A stretch of 64,000 nt of DNA from Anaerolineales bacterium UBA3499 (lineage in GTDB: Bacteria > Chloroflexota > Anaerolineae > Anaerolineales > UBA11657), in NCBI GenBank assembly GCA_002377585.1, contig DFQC01000005.1, positions 15,481 to 79,480 on the forward strand, read 5' to 3'. This document shows positions 9,352 through 18,441 of the stretch, piece after piece. The notes below the pieces were generated by a model. It made no database searches and was not told where the DNA came from. It was given only the letters and a program-made list of their open reading frames with translations. The first letter of the stretch is position 1; the number at the start of each line of letters is the position of its first letter. Made by a program: the position numbers and the translations under genes.

Positions 9352-9388
9352 AAAAAGAGGGTGCAATGTTATTACACATTGCACCCTC
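9352..9388 (-). terminator. Rho-independent terminator closing the N-heterocycle operon
   Basis: A perfect 12-bp inverted repeat (9357-9368 with 9377-9388, arm GAGGGTGCAATG) encloses an 8-base loop and is followed, reading the minus strand, by five U residues. It lies 50 bases past the stop of the NCS2 permease gene, so the operon starting at 22830 probably ends here. The beta-ureidopropionase and aminotransferase genes then form a separate unit. Confidence 0.88.
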
Positions 9389-9437
9389 ATACTCTCTAAT
9401 AAATTGTCCTATATGTCAGCAATTAATACATTTGCTA

Positions 9438-10799
9438 TTAGGATTCTGTTGACGGTTTAAATATCAGAAAGATGGCGTTCATGAAAATACCCATTACTGC
9501 AGCTGTAGCAATAGCGGGAAGACCATTAGGAAATACACCTTGCAAGAACGAAATTGGTAAAAAGCCGCCTTCAAAACCAATGTTACCTCCAATACCAACT
9601 ACCATAATCACGGCACCCACTGCTAGATTGCGAGGCACAAACATGTTGACTTTGTGTTCTTGCATCAAAGCAATTCCTTGCATACCAACCACACCGAACA
9701 AGTATATTGCCAATCCGCCGGTCACTGCTATCGGCACTGATTGTACTAAACCTGATAGCTTTCCTATAAACCCTAGCAATACTGCTATGACGCCGGCTGA
9801 AATCAATGCTGGTCCTGAGTAGTTCCGTGTAATTGCCATGAGTGAATTATTCTCACCGTAGTTTGTACCAGCTGTAGCACCAGTTAAACCCTTCAAGAAA
9901 TCGTCAATTCCATCGAGTATAAGATTGAAACCAACATACTCAGCCAAATTTGATTTCTCTCTGCCTGCCTCTTCTGCAGTGCGGTCAACATAAAGTCCTA
10001 TCTGATATAGATGAGCCGTAGATTCAGGTATGGTTGCAATAGCCATAATTGCGATACTGAAAATTGCAGTACTTACCATAGCACCACTAAAAACCGGAAA
10101 AGTGAAGTGTGGAATTTGGAACCATGCTGCGGCACCGACCGCACCCATATTAAGGGAACCTGGATCGATAACAGAAGATATCAGACAACCACCAACTGCT
10201 CCAAGAAGCACTGGCAACATTCCTATAAATCCCTTGCCTTGCAGATATACTGAGAACAACACAGTAACCAACAAAGTAGACAATGCTACTCCCCAGTTAG
10301 CCCCAGCCATATCAAGAGCAGCAAATGCCAGACCGAAGCCTATAATGGCTGCAACTGAGCCTGTAACCACCGGGGGCAAAACTTGGTCAAGTTTCGCTTT
10401 ACCTACAGACCTAATAATCATACCTATGATTATGTTCAGGACTCCAGTTACAACGATACCTGCCTGCATTGTGCTGATGACATTATCAGGTACGGGCACA
10501 CCAAACTCAGGAAGACCACCCGTCATTTGGGTAACAATTGCTAGATATGCAGCTATGTAACTGAAACTTGATCCATAAAACAAAGGTATAAAAGTACCTA
10601 GCCTCCACTTAGACAGTGTCAGCGCAACAACTGTACCGACACCAGAAACCACTAAAACAGTACCTACATGGAATCCTGTAAGCGCTGCGACAAAAATTGT
10701 CGCAGGAAACATAGTCAACACGTGCTGGAAACCAAGCAAAACTAACTCGCCAAACGGAGGAACATCGTTTGGAAGATATGTCTTGACAGAATTTGTCAT
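9438..10799 (-). CDS. NCS2-family nucleobase permease (uracil/xanthine type)
   Basis: A 453-residue integral membrane transporter with about 12-14 hydrophobic segments. Visible NCS2 features are FGELVLLGFQHVLTMFPATI at the first helix, a YGSSFSYI block, and TNYGENNSLMAITRNYSG, which corresponds to the NCS2 substrate-binding signature near TM10. The family moves uracil, xanthine, urate or guanine by proton symport. As last gene of an operon with molybdenum hydroxylase and ring-opening hydrolases, it should import that pathway's heterocycle. The sequence alone does not separate purine from pyrimidine specificity. The upstream 182-base spacer may hold an internal promoter. Confidence 0.9.
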   Translation of the reverse strand: MTNSVKTYLPNDVPPFGELVLLGFQHVLTMFPATIFVAALTGFHVGTVLVVSGVGTVVALTLSKWRLGTFIPLFYGSSFSYIAAYLAIVTQMTGGLPEFGVPVPDNVISTMQAGIVVTGVLNIIIGMIIRSVGKAKLDQVLPPVVTGSVAAIIGFGLAFAALDMAGANWGVALSTLLVTVLFSVYLQGKGFIGMLPVLLGAVGGCLISSVIDPGSLNMGAVGAAAWFQIPHFTFPVFSGAMVSTAIFSIAIMAIATIPESTAHLYQIGLYVDRTAEEAGREKSNLAEYVGFNLILDGIDDFLKGLTGATAGTNYGENNSLMAITRNYSGPALISAGVIAVLLGFIGKLSGLVQSVPIAVTGGLAIYLFGVVGMQGIALMQEHKVNMFVPRNLAVGAVIMVVGIGGNIGFEGGFLPISFLQGVFPNGLPAIATAAVMGIFMNAIFLIFKPSTES

Positions 10800-10981
10800 G
10801 ATTTGTCTCCTTATTAGATTAAAAACACTATGAACTGGCCATTAATTAGAAAACTTATTAATAACTATTAAGTAAACACCACTGCCAAGCAAAAGTTGCG
10901 GAGCCCGTAATCTTACTCAATACTTAGTCGATGATATTTCGAGGGATCAAACCTTACAATGTTCGCTAGAAAAGTAGGTTG

Positions 10982-12208
10982 CTAGTATACAAGCTCACCA
11001 CTTTCTGCAATTATACGACCATGATTAATCACATATTTAGGTGCACGATGAAATCTTAGAGATTCGATTGTAGTAGGAACATCCAGCACAACCAATGAAG
11101 CTGCAGAACCCACTTCTAGTTTGTGTGTCGCCAAACCCATAGCTTTGGCAGCGCTGGAAGTAATCATGTCATACAAACAATCCATATCCTCTTTCGTAGT
11201 CATCCACAACAAATGAGATGCTAAAAATGCCACTTCTAACATATTGTTCTGACCATATGGATAATATGCATCGCTAATATCATCTTGCCCCAGACACACT
11301 AACACTTCTTTTTCAAGCAGATCCTTAACACGAACATGCAAAGGGCCAGTATGTGGATCAGTTACTATACCAATACTATTGTCTTTTAAGAGTCTAACCA
11401 AATCACTATGGTAACTATCTGGATAAAGTGCCATAGCTCTAGCATGATGTGCTAAAACACGACCTTCCCAACCAACCTTCTTCGTAGTCATAGCTAACAT
11501 TTCCAATGTGCGTAATTTCGCATCACCAACATCGTCGACCAACATACTAATTGGAGCATCGAATTGAGTTGCAATAGAAAACATTGCATCTATATGACTC
11601 TGGGCATCGGAGTCACTATGTTCAATCCAGGGAATGCCACCAACCACGTCTGCTCCCATTGACATGGCCTCACGAACCAATATGTCAGCACCTGGCTCCT
11701 TGACAACTCCATCTTGCGGAAATGCCACCACCTGAATGTCAACAATATTGCGAAATTCCTCTCTCAACTCAAGTAGAGCAAATACACCTTCTAGTTTGGC
11801 CTTATTATCAACATCCGCAAATGCGCGAATGTGGGTATTACCATGTATCGCAGCCCAACGTAGAGCAATCCGTACATTTTCAATAATCCAAGATCTATCA
11901 TATTGTGTTTTTACTCTTGAAGCCAGCTCGATAGCTGTAGCTGCTGCTGCCATTTGATTCTGATGGTATTTTTCAAGTGCCAATTCATCCAATCGATCCA
12001 ATGTGAATACCTTGTCTAAGTGAAGATGTGGATTCACGAAAGACTCGGTTACAAGATTGCTTTCAGCATCAAGTTCAACTTCGGCTACAGGAACATCATT
12101 TTTTGATATTGCTGCAATTTTCCCATTTGTTACACCAATATGGTACACACTATCTGGTTTACGTCTTAAACGGGCATTTTTTATAGCTAGATCAAATTTA
12201 GTACTCAT
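10982..12208 (-). CDS. Cytosine deaminase-like metal-dependent amidohydrolase
   Basis: A 408-residue amidohydrolase-superfamily protein of the CodA / N-isopropylammelide hydrolase type. The metal motif HLHLDK (H61, H63), AFPQDG (Q165), AHHARAM (H254/H255) and LGQDDISDAYYPYG (D309) align with CodA metal and substrate residues. Where CodA has the HCDE ligand cluster, this protein reads LVDD (223-226), so the metal-binding histidine appears to be replaced while an acid remains. A ~14-residue CodA loop before HVRVKDLLE is also missing. It may deaminate or open a hydroxylated heterocycle rather than act on cytosine. It is 12 bases downstream of the DUF2877 gene. Confidence 0.82.
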   Translation of the reverse strand: MSTKFDLAIKNARLRRKPDSVYHIGVTNGKIAAISKNDVPVAEVELDAESNLVTESFVNPHLHLDKVFTLDRLDELALEKYHQNQMAAAATAIELASRVKTQYDRSWIIENVRIALRWAAIHGNTHIRAFADVDNKAKLEGVFALLELREEFRNIVDIQVVAFPQDGVVKEPGADILVREAMSMGADVVGGIPWIEHSDSDAQSHIDAMFSIATQFDAPISMLVDDVGDAKLRTLEMLAMTTKKVGWEGRVLAHHARAMALYPDSYHSDLVRLLKDNSIGIVTDPHTGPLHVRVKDLLEKEVLVCLGQDDISDAYYPYGQNNMLEVAFLASHLLWMTTKEDMDCLYDMITSSAAKAMGLATHKLEVGSAASLVVLDVPTTIESLRFHRAPKYVINHGRIIAESGELVY

Positions 12209-12220
12209 AATATAGGACTC

Positions 12221-13105
12221 CTAATTCAAACTTATATGATCGCTCAAACAATCAATCGATAACAAAAAACCTGCCAAAGCATCAGCACCCGACGTATGTC
12301 CAAGTGACAAAATATCCATACATGCCCGGGTCACATCTGTAACATTTTCTTTGCATAGAACATCTACAAGCGCATGCCAGTGCTCGCAAGCGTGCCCATT
12401 AGCTGACTCTTGCAACATGGCTCCGGACAACATAGTCGTATGAGATGCAGCAGCAGCTGCAATTGTACGTGACCACCTTGCAGCATCCTTTTGATTAAAT
12501 ATAGACCACAATGCATACATAACACCCACTAAAAAATCGTCGCCTGCTGGCGTCAAACCAACGCCTAATCCTGCCATATTTGCAGCACTCACATATATTT
12601 TTTGTATGTTGCCGCTGACAATTCCTCGATACAATTGTTGAGCAGCCTCAGCTACCTTGGTACATACGTACCCCACATTGTCCTTATTTGAACATAACAT
12701 TGAGCTGAGGCTCTCATCCGAAGCGTTGTTCTGTACAGTCAAATATAAATCACGAATATTTTTATTAAAACGATGTGGGCGATCCTTAGGGTAATCCCAA
12801 TCTACGCGAGCAGACCATAGTGTAGCTTCACTAAAATCGATTGTCGTCGTATTGACAGTCAAACTATTTTTGCCAACAACAACAGGAGTACCAACAGATA
12901 ACATTTTTTCTAAACTAAACGGCAATTCCTCAAGCACCATCGCAAACGGTCCGTTCCCGATTTTATTATGAACAACAGCAATAAATCTACCTTGTTCGTC
13001 TATCAAATTGCATACTCTCTCAAAACTTGAAAATACGTGAGCCTTGTTGTTGCTTGATAACCATTCTGCCGCTCCTGTAGAATACGACTGAGATAACAAT
13101 TGCAT
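12221..13105 (-). CDS. allH: DUF2877 protein, AllH-like subunit of oxamate-type carbamoyltransferase
   Basis: About 294 residues with the DUF2877 core GLGVGLTPAGDDFLVGVMYA, a SHTTMLSGAMLQ segment and the closing GHTSGADALAGF block. In enterobacterial allantoin catabolism this family (AllH) works with AllF (FdrA) and AllG (DUF1116) as an oxamate carbamoyltransferase, forming carbamoyl phosphate from oxalurate. Both partners are in this operon. The longest frame starts at TTG 13126, overlapping the end of the hydroxylase gene. I prefer ATG 13105, which lies just past that gene's stop (13107). Actual substrate here is not proven. Confidence 0.82.
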   Translation of the reverse strand: MQLLSQSYSTGAAEWLSSNNKAHVFSSFERVCNLIDEQGRFIAVVHNKIGNGPFAMVLEELPFSLEKMLSVGTPVVVGKNSLTVNTTTIDFSEATLWSARVDWDYPKDRPHRFNKNIRDLYLTVQNNASDESLSSMLCSNKDNVGYVCTKVAEAAQQLYRGIVSGNIQKIYVSAANMAGLGVGLTPAGDDFLVGVMYALWSIFNQKDAARWSRTIAAAAASHTTMLSGAMLQESANGHACEHWHALVDVLCKENVTDVTRACMDILSLGHTSGADALAGFLLSIDCLSDHISLN

Positions 13106-13106
13106 T

Positions 13107-15446
13107 CTATTTCGCAGCTTCAACAATTTCCCAAAGCATGCTAGGACTCAGTGGAATTTCTGTAATCTCTACTTCTGAATCGAACAATGCGTCTTCAATC
13201 GCTTGCGCAAAAAGTGCGCCTACGGGAATTGCCCCAGCTTCTCCTGCACCCTTGATTCCCATTGGATTTAACGGGGATGGGGTAGTAACATGATCTGATT
13301 CAATGTTCGGAACATCTAATGCAGTTGGAAGAAGATAATCCATGAACGAAGCATTAAGCAATTGACCGCTTTCGTCAAACATTAATTTCTCGTAGAATGC
13401 ATTACCTATACCTTGAGCAACCCCACCCTGAATCTGGCCTTCCAAAATCATAGGATTAATCACTTCTCCACAGTCATGAACTACCACATACTTCTTTATA
13501 TCAACCAACATTGTTTCAGGATCGACTTCAACAATCATGGCATGAATACCATTAGCAGTAGCGCCTCGTTCTGGACCAAAGTAATTGGTTGCCTCTAAAC
13601 CTGGTTCAGTGCCCGGCTTAACAGCACCACGCATGGGGTTGGCTCTTCTTGCTAGCTCTCCTAGACCTATACTCCTCTCGTGATCTGATTGTACCCTAGC
13701 TACTCCACCTACTAATTCCACTACCTCTTCCTCTGCCTCCAAAGCATCGACTGCCATCTTTAGTGCTTTAGCCCGAACATCACGCGCGGCTTCATTAAAC
13801 GCATTTCCCGCAACCACAGCACCACGACTTGCAAATGTCCCAGCGCCCCAATAAAACTGATCAGTATCACCAGTGACTATATCTACATCTGACACATCCA
13901 CCCCTAGCTGGTCAGCAACTATTTGTGCAAAACTTGTCAAATGGCCTTGCCCTTGAGTGCCGACACCTGTCACCGCAGTCACTTTACCACTAGCTTGGAC
14001 TTGTACTCGTGCTCCTTCATATGGCCCAATACCTGTGCCTTCCACATAAGCAACTATACCTAAACCCACATAACGTCCTTCAGATTGCAAAGCCGGCTGG
14101 GTTTCTTTGACAAATGTTTCATAATCTATCATGTCCAGCGCCTTCTTCATTGATGGATCATAGTTCCCACTATCATAAATTAATGGGGCAAAATCCTGGT
14201 AAATAATTTCATTGTTATATGGGAACTGATCAGGCTCAATAAAATTTCTGCGACGTATTTCTGCCCTGTCAATTCCCATTGTACGAGCAGCTATATCTAA
14301 CAATCTTTCCATCACAAATACTCCATGCTGTCTGCCGGCACCTCGATATGGTGTGACAATTGGAAAATTAGTGAAAACAGCATCGAATTCGCTATAATAA
14401 TTTGGGATATGATACGGACCTAGTAAAGTGCATTGACTGTTTATTGGAACAGTTAATCCGTAGGGCGCATATGCACCTGCATCATGTAAAAACTTATCCC
14501 ATACTCCCAGAATGAGCCCACTTGAATCCATAGCTATTTCAGCTGTATGTATCTGACTCCGCTCCTGTGTAGTAGCGAAAAAATTTTCCGACCGATCTTC
14601 TATCCATTTAATCGGACGTCCTATTTTCATAGCAGCCCATGGTAATAACACTTCTTCCTGATAAAACATCATAATCTTGGGGCCAAATCCGCCACCTATA
14701 AAAGGAGCGATTACACGCACCTGATTCTCTGAAAGCTGGAGCATTTCTGCTAGACCATTACGAATAGGGATGGGAGCCTGAGTTGTATCCCAGATAGTCA
14801 GGCGCTGAGCTCGCCTATCCCAACTAGCCACAATACCACGGTTCTCCATAGCTGCGGCTGCACCATGATCATAAATAAACTCACGCTTTAAAACACATGC
14901 TGCTTCCTTTGCGGCCTCAAAATAATCACCTTTTGTCTGCACCACATGTGCACAAAGATTACTATCTAAGTCATCATGCACAAGTGCACAATCTGCTTCT
15001 AAAGCAGTGCTCAAATCTGCCACCACAGAAAGCGGATCATAATCGACGTATATATCCTGCAAGGCATCTTCAGCTATGTAACGATCTTCAGCTAACACCA
15101 TTACTAGGGGTTCGCCTACAAACCTTACTTTTTCTTTTGCCAAGGGAACTTGTGTCCGTTGATTAAACACAATATCCTCTATAGGAGGAGGTGGTACTAA
15201 TAAAGGTCCAGGCTGCCAGTAATCACCTAAATCTGCTGCAGTATACACGGCAACAACTCCTTCACGCTGTAATGCCTGTGAAACATCGATACTCACAATT
15301 CGCGCGTGAGCATAAGTGCTTCGCAAAAACGCTGCATGTAACATTTCCGGCAGCTGAACATCGTCTACAAATAACGCCTGACCAGTTAATAGTTGAGGAT
15401 CTTCATTGCGTACAATAGGTTGTCCGAAAAACCGAGTAGAACCCAT
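13107..15446 (-). CDS. Xanthine dehydrogenase-family molybdopterin-binding subunit
   Basis: A 779-residue large subunit of a molybdenum hydroxylase. The N-terminal DPQLLTGQALFVDDV block and GGGFGPKIMMFYQEE mark the Moco region. YRGAGRQHG is the form II CoxL / xanthine-dehydrogenase-like signature, not the AYxCSFR of true CO dehydrogenase. GQGHLTSFAQIVADQLGV follows, with the catalytic glutamate E736 in KGAGEAGAIP. The enzyme should hydroxylate an aromatic N-heterocycle. Its FAD and Fe-S subunits are the first two genes of the same operon, separated from it by four hydrolase/transferase genes. Maturation factors XdhC and CoxG are elsewhere in the window. Confidence 0.9.
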   Translation of the reverse strand: MGSTRFFGQPIVRNEDPQLLTGQALFVDDVQLPEMLHAAFLRSTYAHARIVSIDVSQALQREGVVAVYTAADLGDYWQPGPLLVPPPPIEDIVFNQRTQVPLAKEKVRFVGEPLVMVLAEDRYIAEDALQDIYVDYDPLSVVADLSTALEADCALVHDDLDSNLCAHVVQTKGDYFEAAKEAACVLKREFIYDHGAAAAMENRGIVASWDRRAQRLTIWDTTQAPIPIRNGLAEMLQLSENQVRVIAPFIGGGFGPKIMMFYQEEVLLPWAAMKIGRPIKWIEDRSENFFATTQERSQIHTAEIAMDSSGLILGVWDKFLHDAGAYAPYGLTVPINSQCTLLGPYHIPNYYSEFDAVFTNFPIVTPYRGAGRQHGVFVMERLLDIAARTMGIDRAEIRRRNFIEPDQFPYNNEIIYQDFAPLIYDSGNYDPSMKKALDMIDYETFVKETQPALQSEGRYVGLGIVAYVEGTGIGPYEGARVQVQASGKVTAVTGVGTQGQGHLTSFAQIVADQLGVDVSDVDIVTGDTDQFYWGAGTFASRGAVVAGNAFNEAARDVRAKALKMAVDALEAEEEVVELVGGVARVQSDHERSIGLGELARRANPMRGAVKPGTEPGLEATNYFGPERGATANGIHAMIVEVDPETMLVDIKKYVVVHDCGEVINPMILEGQIQGGVAQGIGNAFYEKLMFDESGQLLNASFMDYLLPTALDVPNIESDHVTTPSPLNPMGIKGAGEAGAIPVGALFAQAIEDALFDSEVEITEIPLSPSMLWEIVEAAK

Positions 15447-15461
15447 CAGATTTACCTCTTG

Positions 15462-17129
15462 TCACTCCCTAAAAGCCACAAATCGACCCCAGCATGAAGC
15501 CAACTCCATTCCTTTTTGTACAAAACACCCGACAAAGTATCGACCACTTTCCATATTTGCTAATGCACCACCCAAATTTTCAGCATGAACAATACCTTTA
15601 GGAAACAAGTTGAGATGCATATCTTGATAGTATTGATCTAAAGGATACATTTCATCCCAATCTTTACCAAATCGTTCGTTGAGTTTCTTTTCTGCCTCAT
15701 CAAACGTTTTGGGGTGAAACACTCTTTGAATGGTATTCATAGGATGTTCCATTGCCACACAATCTATCCCTATCCATTTGATCTTCTTTTCTATACACCA
15801 ATCAGCAAAATCTGGAGATGGTCCAGGATGTTTGATCATATAACGAAACTCATTAGAATCTGGGCTATTCCAACCATACTTACAATACCCTGTCTTTATA
15901 ATAAGGATGTCATTCTCATGCACATCTACAGCTTCCTCTATCATCTCAGGAGTATATACACTGGAGTCACTAACCTTATCTGAAATATCAGCTACCGCTC
16001 CTGCACCAACCCAATAGTCCAAAGGGGTTTCGCCTATACTTCTACCACTGATGCTAAAATGTTTTTCGCCGTCCATATGAGTAGCTAAATGAAAGCTAGC
16101 CCGACAATTCGCATTGTTTCGACCCATACCAAAGTTGTGACCTCCAACACGCTTTGTGTAATCAATACTTAAGGGTATGTAATTCGCCCATTGAGGAGTC
16201 TGCACACTAAATGGTAAGGTCATATCCAACATCTCAGCAGTTCCCATAGCAGCAAAGAAGTTGGATGATTCCATTCCATCAGGCGGCAATATAGCTACTG
16301 CACGTGACCACGCTGATTCAACCTCCATGAACGGCAATGGCTGTACCATTACCCAAGCACGCTGATTGCCAATTTCATTGATTTGCCCACCAAGAGACTC
16401 AGCCAATAACATGCCTGATTTTGGCATAGTGACATGCGTTAACTCATAGTACCAATCCTGAGGAAACAATTCATCCCAATCCTTACCATATACTTCTTGT
16501 GCTTTAGCTTGTGCTTTCTCAAATTCCCGTTCATGCATATAACGCAAATTGGTGTTCATAGGATGCTCTGCACATCCACAATCCACACCAATTAATTTTA
16601 TGTTCATGTCCATTGCCCAATCAAAAAATTCTGGCGAAGGCCCAGGATGCCGAAGATAAAACCCGAACTCCTTATTTTCTATGCCACCTTGTGCAGATTC
16701 GTTTAACACATCAGGTTGATCATACCCATACTTGTGATATCCCGTATTGATTATCAAAATATCGCCCGATTTAACTTCCGCTCGACTCGTTATCATTTCT
16801 GGTGTATATAAACTATAGTCGGAAACATCATCAGAAATATCTACAACCACGCCTTCACCACATAAATCACTCAATGGAATATCAGCAATAGCTCGTTCTC
16901 CAGAATGAAAAGCACGAGGTCCTACGAGATGAGTACCAGTGTTATTGCTCCATTCAATCAATTGACCATTTGCACCTTGACCGCCAATGAAAGAGCCCGT
17001 AAGCCTCTTAAAAAACTGTATCTGCAAAGGCATCTCTCCCGGCCACGGTGGTGTAAAAATACTCATTGCTTGAGTCAGGTCAAACCATCTTGCATCAGTC
17101 ATTAAGCGGATAAATTTGTCACTTTGCAT
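15462..17129 (-). CDS. Tandem two-domain cyclase/kynurenine formamidase-family hydrolase
   Basis: A 555-residue protein made of two full cyclase-family (PF04199-type) domains, about 1-280 and 281-555. Usual members have one. Both share YTPEMI, DILII.TGY.KYG, HPGPSP and EHPMNT at equivalent places, which shows internal duplication. The C-terminal copy keeps the metal motif HLATHMDGEKHF (H347, H351, D353, H357). The N-terminal copy reads NTGTHLVGPRAFH (63-75), losing the first His, the Asp and the aligned third His, though H67 and a shifted H75 remain. It probably hydrolyses a cyclic or linear amide using mainly the second site. It lies between the AllG-like and hydroxylase genes. Confidence 0.87.
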   Translation of the reverse strand: MQSDKFIRLMTDARWFDLTQAMSIFTPPWPGEMPLQIQFFKRLTGSFIGGQGANGQLIEWSNNTGTHLVGPRAFHSGERAIADIPLSDLCGEGVVVDISDDVSDYSLYTPEMITSRAEVKSGDILIINTGYHKYGYDQPDVLNESAQGGIENKEFGFYLRHPGPSPEFFDWAMDMNIKLIGVDCGCAEHPMNTNLRYMHEREFEKAQAKAQEVYGKDWDELFPQDWYYELTHVTMPKSGMLLAESLGGQINEIGNQRAWVMVQPLPFMEVESAWSRAVAILPPDGMESSNFFAAMGTAEMLDMTLPFSVQTPQWANYIPLSIDYTKRVGGHNFGMGRNNANCRASFHLATHMDGEKHFSISGRSIGETPLDYWVGAGAVADISDKVSDSSVYTPEMIEEAVDVHENDILIIKTGYCKYGWNSPDSNEFRYMIKHPGPSPDFADWCIEKKIKWIGIDCVAMEHPMNTIQRVFHPKTFDEAEKKLNERFGKDWDEMYPLDQYYQDMHLNLFPKGIVHAENLGGALANMESGRYFVGCFVQKGMELASCWGRFVAFRE

Positions 17130-17172
17130 CTAAATCTCCTTTGTTAAACACCATTCACTCAAGTTACACTTT

Positions 17173-18429
17173 TCACACTAAACCATAATGCTCTGCATAA
17201 GAGACCAAAGCATCTTCAAATACATTCATTGGAGGTCGTACTAATCCAGCTCCTACCTGACCAACTCCCGCATCCCTATGAGCAATACCTGTGTTTATAC
17301 GAGGAGTGATACCCAACTCTACCACTTTGCGGATATCGACTCCGACTGGAGTTCCACGGAAATTCAGTGCTGGGATAGTAAAATGACTGTGCTCAGATAC
17401 CGTAATCTCGTACATTTCCATAGTAGCATTTATAGCGTCTTGTGGTGTGCCACTAACAAACGCAACGATTGCTGGCGCAGAAGCCATGGCAAAACCACCG
17501 ATTCCAACCGTCTCGGTAATGGTACTATCACCTATATCACCACTAGCATCCTCAGCAGTAAAACCCGGAAAATACAGACCGTCTGGCTGTCCAACTGGAC
17601 CTGTAAACCACTTATCTCCTAAGCCACTTATACGAATCCCTAGTTCAGTACCATTACGAGCCATGATTGTCATTAATGTACTACCATCGACACCATGAGC
17701 AGCATCAGCCATAGATTTGCACGCAGCCATTACAGGATTTAACACACTCAGTGCATTGTCTGCCAGAAATTGTAGCGCTTCGGAAGCAATATTACTATCA
17801 ATAGCAAGTTTGGTGACCATAGGAGCAAGTTTTGCAGTATAAAGAATTGATCCCGCTTTATTTCGATTATGACCTTCATCACCCATATGTAATGATTCTG
17901 ATAGCAACTGTCGAACATCTATTCCATTTTCGCTCTTCACAAGAGCTTCCGACAAGACCGGAGCCAAAACATCATTCATCCAACGCAATTTTGTGATCAC
18001 ATCATCGCTAAATGCTCCATACCTAAGTACCTTTCCATATCCTTCGTTTAGATTACTATAGGCAACGTTGCCATGAGTAGTATTAGTCACCTCATAGACT
18101 TTCATAGATGCAGTCGTAACTCCAGCCATTGGACCAACACTACTGTGCTCGTGGCACGGAGCAAACTTGACTTCACCTGCTTCTACCATACTTACTGCAT
18201 CAGTTTCATTATCAACCAGGCCTTCAAATATTAATCCACCTATCACAGCCCCTTGCATTGGACCAGACATTTGTTCCCACTCAACGGGAGGACCTGCATG
18301 CAGCAGCAAATTGTCCTCCATATTTGGAATAACATCCCTAGCAGTAGCAATGCCTGTAAGAATAGGACGCGCTGACATCATACGTTCTACAGCTATATCA
18401 TTTGCTTGATCAATTTTGATTTTTGCCAA
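17173..18429 (-). CDS. allG: DUF1116 protein, AllG-like subunit of oxamate-type carbamoyltransferase
   Basis: A 418-residue DUF1116 (YlbE/AllG) protein. Recognisable blocks are HEHSSVGPMAGVTTASM, NLNEGYGKVLRYGA, ESLHMGDEGHNRNKAGS and a C-terminal GINTGIAHRDAGVGQVGAG. In E. coli this protein is one of three subunits of the oxamate carbamoyltransferase of allantoin fermentation. Here it sits 12 bases after the FdrA/AllF gene, on the same transcript, which supports a working AllFGH complex that yields carbamoyl phosphate. The true ureido substrate in this organism could be oxalurate or a related compound. Confidence 0.85.
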   Translation of the reverse strand: MAKIKIDQANDIAVERMMSARPILTGIATARDVIPNMEDNLLLHAGPPVEWEQMSGPMQGAVIGGLIFEGLVDNETDAVSMVEAGEVKFAPCHEHSSVGPMAGVTTASMKVYEVTNTTHGNVAYSNLNEGYGKVLRYGAFSDDVITKLRWMNDVLAPVLSEALVKSENGIDVRQLLSESLHMGDEGHNRNKAGSILYTAKLAPMVTKLAIDSNIASEALQFLADNALSVLNPVMAACKSMADAAHGVDGSTLMTIMARNGTELGIRISGLGDKWFTGPVGQPDGLYFPGFTAEDASGDIGDSTITETVGIGGFAMASAPAIVAFVSGTPQDAINATMEMYEITVSEHSHFTIPALNFRGTPVGVDIRKVVELGITPRINTGIAHRDAGVGQVGAGLVRPPMNVFEDALVSYAEHYGLV

Positions 18430-18441
18430 AATTACCTCCTA

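Noticed and set aside
10030..10560. 176-codon plus-strand frame opposite the NCS2 permease
   Set aside because: Its Ala/Pro/Thr-rich translation is the reverse of membrane-helix codons; the minus-strand gene is clearly real.
10800..10981. Possible riboswitch in the 182-base spacer before the permease gene
   Set aside because: I compared it by eye with purine, guanidine and TPP aptamer signatures and found no match; a covariance search (Infernal against Rfam) would settle it.
13107..15446. Aerobic CO dehydrogenase large subunit
   Set aside because: The active-site loop is YRGAGR (form II/xanthine dehydrogenase-like), not the AYxCSFR loop of true CO dehydrogenase.
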